A stretch of 64,000 bases of DNA, taken from NCBI RefSeq assembly GCF_030867145.1, contig NC_134433.1, positions 11,421,216 through 11,485,215 of the forward strand. Direction: 5' to 3'. Under the pieces are notes generated by a model. It saw only the letters and a list, made by a program, of their open reading frames with translations, had not been told where the DNA came from and made no database searches. Source of the DNA: Opisthocomus hoazin. Its lineage: Eukaryota; Chordata; Aves; Opisthocomiformes; Opisthocomidae. A program made the position numbers and the translations under genes. Positions 11,601-41,179 of this stretch are shown here, one piece after another (position 1 is the stretch's first letter; each line of letters starts with the position of its first letter).

Positions 11601-13275
11601 AGCAGCTCTGGGCCCCCACCCAGGGACACCAGCGCAGGCAGAGCCATGGGAATGGCATCTGCCCCAGCAGGCTCCCCAGCCGCCACAACAGCCCCACGGG
11701 GAGGTGACATGAAAGCAGGTCCTCAGGCCCTTCACACACCACGCCCGCCAGCTCCCGCACGCTCACCGCCTCCGTGTCTCGGCTCTTGCAGACGATCTCG
11801 TGGGCTTGGGCACGCAGCTCATCCCTCTGCTTGTCCACCACCTCCTTCAGCCGCAGCATCACCTCCCGCTCCTTCCGTGCCGTGCTGTCTGAGCCCGGAC
11901 ACGGGCGGAAGGCGTGAGTGGCTCCCAGGACCCCAGGGCTCCCCCAACCCCCCAACACTACCAGGTTCCCTGGAGCTTCTGCAAAGCCCAAGTCTAACGT
12001 TCCCGGTAGAGAGCAGAGTAGGAACAGTGGAAAGAGGAGGGCTGAGAGCTTCAGACCATGCCTGACACATCCTTATGCTGACAACGGCAGCCCGTACCCT
12101 GTGGCTGCCTCCACCACCCTCCCGAGGACTTCGGGAGTGCTCTGGGGGTTGGGGGTCCCATAACGCTCCATCCCACGATAACGCTCGTGCTCCCCAGAAG
12201 CACAGGTCTCCAGGGCTGGGCAGCACGGAGAGCAGGTTCAGGCCTGCACCCAGCCCACTGTCCCCCACAGGAACACCCCATGGTGGCAGGGGACCCTGAA
12301 CCTGCCGGGACACCCACCTTCCTGGGACTGGCTCTCCACAAGCTGCCCCAGGAGCTGCCGGTTCTGCTCTTCCAGGCGGGCCAGGCGGCCGTGCAGGGCT
12401 CGCTCCCGGCGCTCGGCCTCCCACAGCCTCTGCTCCGGGTCCTGGGGGATGGGACAGCGGGGTCAGAGCCACCCCGGGAGGACAGGGACACCCGGGCCAG
12501 AGCCATGCCGGGGAGACAGGGATACCTGGGTCAGAGCCATCCCCTGGGGGACATGGACAGCCAGGTCAGAGCCACACCGGGGGGGATGGGGATAGTGGGG
12601 TCGGGGACAGTGGGGTCAGATCCACCCAAGCAGGGACGGGACACCCAGGTCAGAGCTGTCCCCTGGGGGATGGGACAGCAGGCTCAGAGCCACCCAAGGG
12701 GGGATGGGGATAGTGGGGTCAGAGCCACCCCATGGGGCCGGGACAGTGGGGTCGGAGCCACCCAAGGGTACGGGGACAGTGGGGTCAGAGCCACCCCTGG
12801 GGGACAGGACACCTGGGTCAGAGCCACCCTGGGGGGATGGGGACAGTGGGGTCAGAGCCACTCCGGGGGGATGGGGACAGCCGGGTCAGAGCCACCCCGG
12901 GGGGACGGGGCCACCCGGTCAGAGCCGCCCCGGGGGGGGACAGGGCCACCCGGGTCAGAGCTGTCCCCACGGGGACCCCGCGGAGAGACCCCCGGCCGCG
13001 CCCCCCGCCCCGCTCACCTCCGCCTCCCGCCGCCCGCCCGCCGGTGCCGCCGCCTCCCCCTCGGCGCCCGCCGGGGCCGCCACCAGTGCCTCCAGCAGCT
13101 CCAGCAACCGCACGACCGGCGGCACCAGCCCGGCCACGGCCTCGGGCCCGCAGCGCCCGGCCAGTCGGCGCAGCTCGGCGCCCAGCGCCCCGGCCATGCG
13201 GTAGACGTGCGGGGGGGCCAGGCGGCCCGGGGGGGTCCGCCACAGCGGCTCCGCGCCCCGGCCCGGCTCCGCCAT
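8677..13275 (-). CDS. RILP: Rab-interacting lysosomal protein, complete
   Basis: RILP is the RAB7 effector that couples late endosomes and lysosomes to dynein-dynactin and the HOPS complex. Coding exons: 13275-13018, 12441-12318, 11888-11767, 11564-11373, 10939-10776, 10627-10505, 9278-9195, 8833-8677. The joined frame is 407 aa (human 401). The N-terminal RH1 region (about residues 25-75, MAGALGAELRRLAGRCGPEA) matches the family. It is followed by charged coiled coil (EQRLWEAERRERAL, LKEVVDKQRDELRAQ). The RH2 RAB7-binding region (about 240-325) reads KEELQQILQERNELK, VQEELAYYQRELL and IKRQRKKIRAKMLG. The C-terminal tail has the conserved FFGLWYQG element, split exactly across the junction of exons 7 and 8. 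An acidic stretch precedes it (SDEDNGSW). The gene sits head-to-tail close behind PRPF8: its ATG is about 94 nt past the PRPF8 AATAAA. Intron 1 is filled by a minisatellite. Very secure. Confidence 0.95.
12445..12965 (+). repeat. G-rich minisatellite in RILP intron 1 (unit about 34 bp)
   Basis: Tandem degenerate copies built on GGGGTCAGAGCCACCC followed by a G-run and GGGGACAG. Roughly a dozen or more copies fill most of the intron between exon 2 (ends 12441) and exon 1 (13018). Adjacent well-matched copies are about 34 bp apart, with indels giving 34-40 bp variants. The plus strand has many GGGG runs, so it is a strong G-quadruplex candidate; in RILP RNA (minus) it is C-rich. The plus-strand open frames here are products of the repeat, not genes. 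Confidence 0.9.
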
Positions 13276-13368
13276 CGCCGCCCGAAGCCCCGCCCGGCCC
13301 CGGCCCGCCCCGTCCGGGCCCTCCCCCCGGGGCGGGACCTCACCGGCAGCGCTCCCGTTCCTAAAAAA

Positions 13369-13374
13369 TTTATT
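13369..13374 (-). terminator. PRPF8: PRPF8 polyadenylation signal (AATAAA)
   Basis: Minus-strand AATAAA 94 nt after the PRPF8 stop codon, giving a very short 3'UTR. A run of G/C homopolymer (about 13402-13412) lies between stop and signal. The RILP ATG follows only about 94 nt further on, so PRPF8 cleavage and RILP initiation must happen within about 100 bp. Confidence 0.8.
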
Positions 13375-13467
13375 GAGCGACTGGAGAGGGTACAACAACG
13401 CGGGGGGGGGGGGGCACGGACACGCTGTTGAATATCAACAGTACTGGGGGGGGACGGGGGGACAGGC

Positions 13468-33257
<19,790 letters not shown>

Positions 33258-33390
33258 GGCGACGCACCTGCGGGGGTGGAGAGAGGAGCTCAGGGCGGGG
33301 GACGGCGCCAGCCCCCGGCCCGTCCCCGGCCTCTCCGCCGCCGTCCCCACCCGGCCCCCGGGCCCGCATCTCCCCCCGCCCGCCCTCACC

Positions 33391-33720
33391 GGCTGCCGCG
33401 ACGCCCCGCGCTTCCCCACCACAATGGCGGCGCAGCACCGTCGCCTCCGCGCCTCAGAGACCCGGATGTGGGCGGGACGCGTAGCCAGGAGGGCTGTCCA
33501 ATCAGCTTTCGGGCAGCCTCTGTGACAGCAGACGCAGCCCGTCAGAACACGGAGGAGCGGCGGGAGGCGGGACCAAGTGCAGCAGAGGAACGGAAGTTGT
33601 GCCTGGAGTGCACTTCCGGCGGGATGCCCGACCTCCTCCGGTCCCGCCCTTCGCTGCTTTCGATTGGCGGAGAGAAGAGGCGTTGACAGCTCGGCGCCTG
33701 CTCTGATTGGACCACGCCTG
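33391..33720 (-). promoter_or_regulatory. PRPF8: PRPF8 CpG-island promoter with CCAAT and ETS sites
   Basis: GC-rich sequence upstream of the non-coding exon 1 donor (33388-33389). Three CCAAT boxes (NF-Y): one in forward sense at about 33493-33497, and two inverted (ATTGG) at about 33662-33666 and 33706-33710. ETS-type motifs with GGAAG cores lie at about 33590 and 33612. A YY1-like element (ACAATGGCGGC) lies at 33421-33431, next to the likely start. No TATA box. This is the usual make-up of a housekeeping promoter. The exact start is inferred to lie at about 33420-33480. Confidence 0.6.
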
Positions 33721-33828
33721 GCGCAGATCACCCCACGCTAGCTGTAGGGGGCGCTGCGGGCGGGGCCTTTTGGGGGGGGACGCAGGGAGGGCGGCTGGGC
33801 GTGCGGTGCCCCTCGGTGGGCGCAGGAG

Positions 33829-33857
<29 letters not shown>
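33829..33857. repeat. Poly-C tract, 29 bases, upstream of PRPF8
   Basis: An uninterrupted run of C on the plus strand (G on the minus strand) about 110 bp upstream of the promoter motifs. It can form a G-quadruplex or i-motif. The true length is uncertain because such runs are error-prone in sequencing. Confidence 0.85.
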
Positions 33858-33859
<2 letters not shown>

Positions 33860-35719
33860 GCCTGAGCCTGCCCCGGGCCTGGGCCCACCCCACAGCCCCG
33901 GGCGGGGTTGCACAGAGCCCCCGGGGAGCGGCGCGTCCCCCCCGGCCGTACTGCGGCCCTTGGTGCCTCAGCGGGTAGCCCCCTCCCCCCGGGCACCCCG
34001 TTCCCGGTCCCTCTCCGGGAGCGCAGATGCCCTGCACAAGGCCGAGGTCCGGCTCGCTGCGGGCGGACGAGTGGGCCTCACGCATCCCCACGGCCCGGGG
34101 GGTCACAGCCTTGGGGCTTCGGCGGGGTGGGAGCTCCCTGGGGGTCCCCACGGGGAGAGGGGCCTGTGCTGGAGGGGATCCCGGCTCCTGGGATGCGGGA
34201 GGGGGCTGAAGGGGCGGTGGGTGGGTGGCAGGCTGGGGCATAGCTCCCTGGCAACTAATTTCCTGATGGAGACCCTCCCTCCGGCCCGGTGAACCCCTGT
34301 GGGGGGGCATTAGAGGGGCAGGCCCCTGCCCACAGCCCTTCAAGCCAAGGCTGTGGCGTTTTCCATTGGGAGGGACAGGCACTGGGTACCCCCGCGTCCG
34401 GCCGCAGTGTGCTGCAGAGCCACCGCTTGTCCCGCCATAGCACTGTGGGAAAAACCACGCCTGATGACAGACTCCCGGCTTCCCTGGCCCTCAGCCCGGC
34501 GTGCCCGGGGCACGCGTGACGGCAGGAACGCGGTAACACAATCCAGGCCTTGTGAAACGTCCCCCGGTGTGGGCAGAGGCCGCAGCACAGGGCCAGCATT
34601 TCTGAGCGGGTGCAGAGGTCGCGCTGAGGGCAGGGATCAGCGGAGCAGCTCCTGAAAAACTGGCTGTAAATGGGTCAAACCAAAGAGAAAGCCTCGGCTG
34701 CCGGTTCCGCTCCGGCTAGGAGCTGCGAGCGGCACACGGGCACCTAAGCACCGCTTGAGGTGCCCAACCCAAACACGGAGTAGGTGTCTCAAGCACCTGC
34801 AAGCTTCCCTGCGCTCTCCGCAAATAGAAACGTAAGCGGCTTCGGCCACGAGTCGTCTCCAGCCTCCCGTTGCCCACACAGATCGCTCGTCTTCCCCTGC
34901 CCAGGCAGAAATGTGTCTGCTCCCTTATTCTCCTGGAAGCGAGTGCTGCCCGCTCCAAGCAGCGCGTTTCAGCCCATCCCCCAGCTTTTCAAACCAAATG
35001 AGAGGTTTCGAGTTAAAGCTTCTTTGCCGCACAGCAAGCACGACAGATCCAGCGGATTTCTCAAAACCGCTACACGTAACCCCGACAGCGATCATCTTGC
35101 TTTTACACACGGTGCTGGGCTGCTGGGGAACAGTTCAGCGTGCAGGAATTGGTGGGGAAAAGGAAATGCAGAGTAAAAAAATTTTAAAAATTCTGATCCC
35201 TTGTCCTGGGAAGCCTCCAGGAACAGGCAGAGCGAACCACAAGGATCCTAGCTTTGCTGCTAAAGCCGGAATCGAGGATGGGGAATGAGGGCAGCGAAGC
35301 CACGTGCTGGGTGCTCTGCCTGCCGCCTGCCCTGTTTCACAGCCGGCGCCTTCCTGTCCCCACTGGCTGCAAGCGGCTTGGTGCAGCAGGGCTAAAGGCA
35401 GAGCTGGCACCCGTCCTGCCACCATTTAGCCTCCCACTTGCCAGCTCCAAGGAAAGCGCAGCCTCCCCTCGCCTAGGAGGGCAGGAGAGCATCAGTAGGA
35501 ATAGGAAAAACCTTTATCTTGCTCCACAGAAAGGAGAGGGGAGGAAAAACCCCCAAGAGAGGTAGGCTGTGCCAGGGCACTGGGCATTTTCACTTGGCAG
35601 CAGGGAGACACAGGACAAGAAGAGCTGTGCTGAGCGGGGACGCCCCTGGAGCAGGTTGGGATGCTGAGTCCCCTTTTCCCTCGAAGCCCTTTCCCCTCCA
35701 GTTGTTTCATTTGCAGACA
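33860..35719. other. Intergenic interval between PRPF8 promoter and TLCD2 3' end; no gene seen
   Basis: GC-rich at the left, declining to the right. Several open frames cross the first 600 bases on both strands but show no protein family, no splice logic and only Pro/Gly/Arg-rich composition. No repeat element was recognised. Confidence 0.5.
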
Positions 35720-35725
35720 TTTATT
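35720..35725 (-). terminator. TLCD2: Candidate TLCD2 polyadenylation signal (AATAAA)
   Basis: Minus-strand AATAAA about 905 nt beyond the TLCD2 stop, the first canonical signal found downstream. It implies a 3'UTR of about 0.9 kb (36630 to about 35700), an interval in which I see no other gene. Confidence 0.45.
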
Positions 35726-36630
35726 ACAAGCTCACGTTAGTAAGAGCTCTTAATGCTGGGCTCTGCAGCAGCAGGACTTTTCATCCCTAACAGATGCCTA
35801 AATCTGGCCCAGCTAAACTCCTCGTCTGTGGGAAGCGACCATCACACAGCATCATCCTGGCCAGCGACTCACGCTCTCCCACGCTCATTTATGGGCACTT
35901 AATACATCTGGGAGCAAAACAACACAGAAAAAGCTCCAGTTGTCAGGAGCAGTCAGCAGCCCGTCCCTGAGCACAGCACCGCAGCACTCGCTGCCCGGTG
36001 CTCTGCCCCCGAGCTGGACCCCACAGCAGGCAGCATCCCACCCAGACAGGTCTCAGCCTCTCCCTCCATCACCCACCTGGGACAATCTCCTTGGGGAGGA
36101 CTCATGAGTACAGGGTTTGGCTTTCACTGACCCTGACCTCAATGACGAAGCCTTGGGGCCTCTCTTGCCTGGTGCTGCTCCCATGGGAAGTGCCACAGAG
36201 AACGCAGGCCTGAGCGCAGTGTCCCCTGGCCGATGGGACGCCGCGGGCTGCAGCACCGCAGGGGTTAGAAACACGCTCTGGTGTTTGGATGTCCAGAAGA
36301 GCAGTAGGGAAACAGTGCCCTTCTGCTCTCATCTCAGTGGTGCCTCAGGGAGCTGTGAGAGCTGTTGGGGCTTCTCTGAGGAGCTCCCAGTTGTCCGACC
36401 ACATCATCCAGTGGTGTGGGGGGGAGCAGAGCCCCGGTGCCTGGTCCGTGAGCACCTTCTCTTCTGTGCAGGGCCCAGGATCTGCAGCCAGAAGAAAAGC
36501 CCAGATTCTCTGTTAGTGTGGACCCTCCAAGCGAGATACTGAAACAGCCACGCTCGCTCTCCACTGCACTTTGCTGTCCTCCTCCACAGGCTCAGGGCTG
36601 CTCACTCCCCAGACCCTGCGAGGTAGGGGA

Positions 36631-39600
36631 CTATTTCTCCTTCTTCTGCTGCACGTCCCGTCTGGATTTCAAGAAGTCACTACGCAGCAGGCGGTAGAAG
36701 AGGATAATGTTCATGGGCATCATGATTGCCATGCCCACCGTGCCCACTGCATACGTCGCTGGGGGCACGTTCTCCCGGTTGAGGAAGAGCCAGCGGGTCA
36801 TCCAGGCCAGCGTGGCAATGCGAAACACCACGTAGGTGCCCAGGTTGATGATGCTGTTGAGGCGGTAGCAAGTGGTGTGCACCAGGCTGGCCATGAGCAG
36901 GATCTGCCGCAGGTGGAGGAAGATGGAGTTAATCTCCACCAGTAAAGCCACGAGGGCAAACCCGACATACTGATGGAGCAGCACGGCGATACCAAAGCAG
37001 ACAATCACCTGGGAAGGAGAAAGAAGAGAGGCTGAGCCTGGGAGCTGGTTTATCTCAGCTGCTGCAAGCTGGAGCCCTCCACGCTTGGGTGCAGTGAAGA
37101 GCAGAGGTGGGAACAGTTATCACGCCAGTGCCAAACCACTGGTCATCACCCCACATGTATCTCTGCAGCTTTGCAGCCTCCAGCCAGCGCTGCAGCCTCG
37201 GGCACGAGATAAAGCGTCCCAGCCGTTGCATGAAACCTGAGCAATTTTTTTTTCCCCAGTGGGAGGAGAGGAAAACAATTCTGTAAACTCCAGGTTGGCA
37301 GAGACAGAGCAGCCAAACCTAACCCTGTTTGTGGCCCGGGGAATGCAGTTGGTTGTGGCTCAGCAGGTTTTTCCGCACACAGTGAAGGGGTTGAACCCGC
37401 CAGGAAGGGAGATCCTGTAGCCCAGGGCTATGGTTGCTGCTGGCTTGGGGATTCTCCCCAAGACAGGCATGCTGCAGGGATTAAGCGGCTTTGGTGCATC
37501 AGAGAGCCCCGTGGGATGTGGGGTGCCCCCACCCTGGCCTGAAGCACCCTGGGGCTGCTGGATGCTGCTGCAGAGGACAGGGCTGCTGAGGGCAGAGTGG
37601 GAGCAATCCCTGCCCCACACCCTCCCTGCCGGGCGGGGGGACAGGCTCTGGCCTGCCCGCGCTTTAGCACACTCAGTCCTTTCTTCAGTTTATACCATTA
37701 ATGCTGTTCTCTGTATTTGCTCTGTAATGAGATTATCTGCTCCCTGCTCGTTAAGTCACTGTCTTGGCCCGAATTAGCTCTATTGTGGAGATGACCTTTT
37801 GACTCGTGAGCGGTGGGCTCTGCGAGACAGCAGCTCTGACCGTCGCCTCATCCCAGGTAGGTCCCAGCGCTGTCCCCCATCCCCAGGCCCAGCAGACCCC
37901 TGTGCCTCCCTTGCACCCCACAGCGTCTCTGCTGCTCAGCTCCAGGCTGTGCCACCCCCCCCAAGCATCCACAAGGCATCCGGACTTCGGAGGCGATGGA
38001 AGTGACACCCAGGCTGGGCGCAGCCAGCAGCAAGGCAGGCAGAGGGCACTGACGTGGGGCTCCCGCAGCCACCCCAGCCCCGCGGCCACGGCTCTGACCC
38101 GAATGAGAGGAAAGCACCCCGGGGAGCGGGAGGTGGAAGGAGGAATGCGCAGCCCTTGCTGGCAGCTGCTCAAGCGGCCGAGAGCTGGCAGGAGCTGAGC
38201 TGCTCGCCCGTGCCGGTGGGAACACCCGGGTCACTGCCTGTCCACACCACTGTTACGGATCAGCCCCCCAGCCCAGCCCTCTGCCCCCCTACTCTGTGCA
38301 CATGTTTTTTTTTTGTCCTACCCTATCTTTCAGTGCCTTTCTGAAGACCCTTGAAGAGTACCCGAGTCCCATGGGCTCAAGAGGAGCTCCAAGCTCTGCT
38401 GTCTGGGCTCCTCTCCCCAGGCAGAAAAATCAGACGGACTTTGTAACAGGTAGCAACACCCACACGAGCAAGAGCAGGAGCCGCGCTCAGGGCCCCAGCC
38501 CCAGCCTCCGTGGTGGCACAAGCACCAGGGTCTGTCCCTGTGGCGGTGGACTCACCACGGAGTGATGGAAGAGCAGCTCCCAGGACTGGTGAAGTTTCTG
38601 ATTGCACAACATATCCACAAAGTCTTCGAGGAAATAACCTGGGATCAGAGAGGCCGTCAGCAAAGAAGCGGGGCTGGGAAGGGCTGTGCCAAAGGACCCA
38701 GCCCTCCCACTCTGCACCTGGCTGGGCTGGGCAGCCCGTCCGGGGAAGTGACGGTCACAGCTCAGCCCAAACCCTCTGTGGGTGGTGTCACACACAGGGC
38801 AGGCTCACACATGGAAGGAGAAGGAAGTTGGTGTGTTTTGGGTCCCTCCTGCAATCGCTCCGTAGGGCGTGCTCCTAGGGAAAGGTACTAACTGATCACT
38901 TGGATCTGCTCCCAGAGAAGGGCAAAGACCCTGCGAAGCACGTGGACCCTCACCCTTGTTACTGTTTCAGAACTGGATCCCTTAACAGCTGCAGGATTCG
39001 GTGCCACCAAACCAACCCCACCTCAGCATTTGACACACTCAAACCTCCTTGCTGCGCTGTAGCCATGCTGGGAAGCCTGTTAGCACTGACCACAGGGCCG
39101 GTAACAGATCTGCAAGCAGGTGACAAGGGGAGGGCTTCACACAGCCAGAGGACTCCAAGCTCCCGGCCTCCACACCGACAGGTTTAGCTTAAGGCTTTGG
39201 GGGGGATCTGCATCAACCCCACATCATGGGCACTTCAGGGGTGCCCCAAGCCCTGGCTGCCCCTTGAGGATGGCAGCGGGCAGCCTGGTGCCCAGCACCT
39301 CCTGGCTGCGGGTGCCACGGGACAGAAAGGAGCCACTGTCCTTTGCCAAGAATAGGGTGATTGTCTGGGGTGCCTGAGACGTTGCTGCCCACGCCATGGC
39401 TCAAGGGGCTGGTGTCAGGCACCAACGGGCCCCTGGGTACCCCCCCGCGGGGCAGAGCAGCGGGCAGCCCACACCCCCCCACCTCACCTATGGACACGGC
39501 GACCAGGCTGTGTGCCCCAGGTGGGTGCGTGCCCACCAGGTCCTCGGACAGCTCGGGGTGGAGGCAGAACCTGCGGGGAGAGCGGCTGTGAGTGCTGGGC

Positions 39601-40439
39601 AGTGCCTGTGGTCCCCCAATACCCTTCTGCAGTCCTTGGTGCCCACCCAATGCTGCTGACCCCCTCCCGGAGCCCTCCTGTTCCCCTGATCCCCCCACAA
39701 CCACCCCTGTCCAGACTCTTTCCAGTGGTGCCCAGCGACAGGACAAGGGGCAACGGGCACAAACTGAAGCAGAGGAAGTTCCAGCTGAACATGAGGAAGA
39801 ACTTCTTCCCTCTGAGGGTGACGGAGCCCTGGCCCAGGCTGCCCAGGGAGGCTGTGGAGTCTCCTTCTCTGGAGATAGTCAAGACCTGCTTGGACAGGGT
39901 CCTGTGCAGCCTGCTCTGGGTGACCCTGCTTTGGCAGGGGGTTGGACTGGGGGATCCCCAGAGGTCCCTTCCAACCCCTGCCATGCTGGGATTCTGCGAT
40001 TCTGTCCTCCTGCTTCCCCCACAGCCTCCCTGCCCCTCAGTGCCGCTCTACCCCTCGATCCCCCCCTCCATCTCTCAATGCTCCCCCAGTTCCCAGGTCC
40101 ACACCCTCCCCAATGCTCCCCAGGGTCCCCCAACATCCCCCCCCCCGGGTTCAATCTCCCTCCGTGCCCCTCCCGTCCGCGGGTTCCCCCAGGGTTCCCC
40201 CAGAGGTCTCCCGGCGCCCCCCCCCGACCCCCCGGGGGGCTCCGCGGTGCCGCTCACCCTGCCAGGGCCCCCCCGCCGCTGAGCACGCTGTGAGCCAGCG
40301 ACGTCCAGATGTTTCGCCACTTCCAGCGGTTGCGGCGGGCGGGGGGGGGCGGCGGCACGACCCGCTCCAGCCCCCGGTTCAACAGGCGAAAAGCGGCGAA
40401 GGAACCGGCCACCACCAACAGCCCCGACCCCAAAGCCAT
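36631..40439 (-). CDS. TLCD2: TLC domain-containing protein 2, complete
   Basis: Multi-pass membrane protein of the TRAM-LAG1-CLN8 family. Work on TLCD1/TLCD2 links them to plasma-membrane phospholipid composition and fluidity. Coding exons: 40439-40258, 39570-39488, 38638-38556, 37008-36631. The joined frame is 241 aa (human about 264). Exon 1 gives MALGSGLLVVAGSFAAFRLL, then RWKWRNIWTSLAHSVLSGGGALAG, matching the human order of first helix and RWQWWNLCVSLAHSLLSG. Exon 3 carries GYFLEDFVDMLCNQ and WELLFHHSV, the conserved His-rich TLC core. Exon 4 has the remaining helices (YVGFALVALLVEINSIFLHLRQ, VGMAIMMPMNIILFYRLL) and ends in a Lys-rich tail (QQKKEK). I chose the ATG at 40439 because it begins the conserved helix; upstream frame is open but not conserved. 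Intron 1 carries a CR1 copy. The promoter should be the CpG-rich stretch at about 40440-40900. Confidence 0.92.
39712..40005 (+). mobile_element. CR1 LINE fragment (3' end) in TLCD2 intron 1
   Basis: About 290 bp of CR1 in plus orientation, antisense to TLCD2. It begins near TTCCAGTGGTGCCCAGCGAC and ends in CCTTCCAACC and ATTCTGCGATTCTGT, the CR1 terminal repeat. Well matched along its length to the copy at 15103-15560, with few differences, so it belongs to a young CR1 subfamily. 5'-truncated. Confidence 0.92.
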
Positions 40440-41054
40440 GGGGTCCCGGCGGTCCGCAGCCTTCCCCAGGCTCCCATCGGGCACCGGTAGCTCTGCCCGA
40501 CGGCTCCGCCTCGCCCGGTCCCGGGACCCGCCCTGCCGCCGCCCCGGGGCACCGGCACCGCCCCGGGCACCCGCCCCCGCCTCGCCCCGCCCGGGATGCG
40601 CGGCCCCGCGGCGGGGGGAAGGGCTTCCCCCGGCAGCCTGGGAACTCGGGCTGGGGGGGGTGAGCACCCCGGGGTGCGCCCCAGCCTTCCACAGGCATTG
40701 CTCGGTGGGAGCGGGCTGCGAGCGGGTCACGGAGCGGGGGTCCGGTGTCCCGGCCCCGTACCAGAGCTGGGGACACCTCCCTCGTCCCCCTGAGGGTTCT
40801 CCCCCACCTCGGTGGCACCGGGTGGGCGAACACCTCACCTGTGAGGTGCCCGCAGCCGGTGGTCCTTCGCCCTGAAGCATGCCCGGCACACGAGGTCAGC
40901 GAAGCTCTCGCGGCGTTGCTTTGCGCTGGAGAGACGTCCCACGCCCCGGGTGAGGACCCACGCGGTCACACACCACCGGATCTGATCGCACGTCCAGCAA
41001 GCGAGAAGGTCCAGGTGCTGTGCAAAAAGCAGAGAGCCATTGGGCCATGGTTTT

Positions 41055-41178
41055 TCAAGACCCGCCTGGACAAGGTCGCCTACAGCCTGCTGTAGGTGAC
41101 CCTGCTTCGGCAGGGGGTTGGACTAGATGACCCACAGAGGTCCCTTCCAACCTTTACCATGCTGTGATCCTGTGAAAA
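41055..41178 (+). mobile_element. CR1 LINE 3' fragment upstream of TLCD2
   Basis: About 120 bp matching the last part of the CR1 copies in this window: GGACAAGGTCGCCTACAGCC, then GGGGGTTGGACTAGATGACC, CCTTCCAACC and a terminal repeat-like GTGATCCTGTGA. Plus orientation, 5'-truncated. The GGTTGGACTAGATGA form of the 3' end is typical of common CR1 subfamilies. Confidence 0.9.
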
Positions 41179-41179
41179 A

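Noticed and set aside
12445-12965. CRISPR-like regular repeats
   Set aside because: Copies are head-to-tail without unique spacers and the genome is a bird; these are minisatellites. The same applies at 58838-59168 and 62130-62965.
12187-13431. 414-codon plus-strand open frame antisense to RILP
   Set aside because: It covers the RILP intron 1 minisatellite and the GC-rich antisense of RILP exons 1-2; no protein family resemblance.
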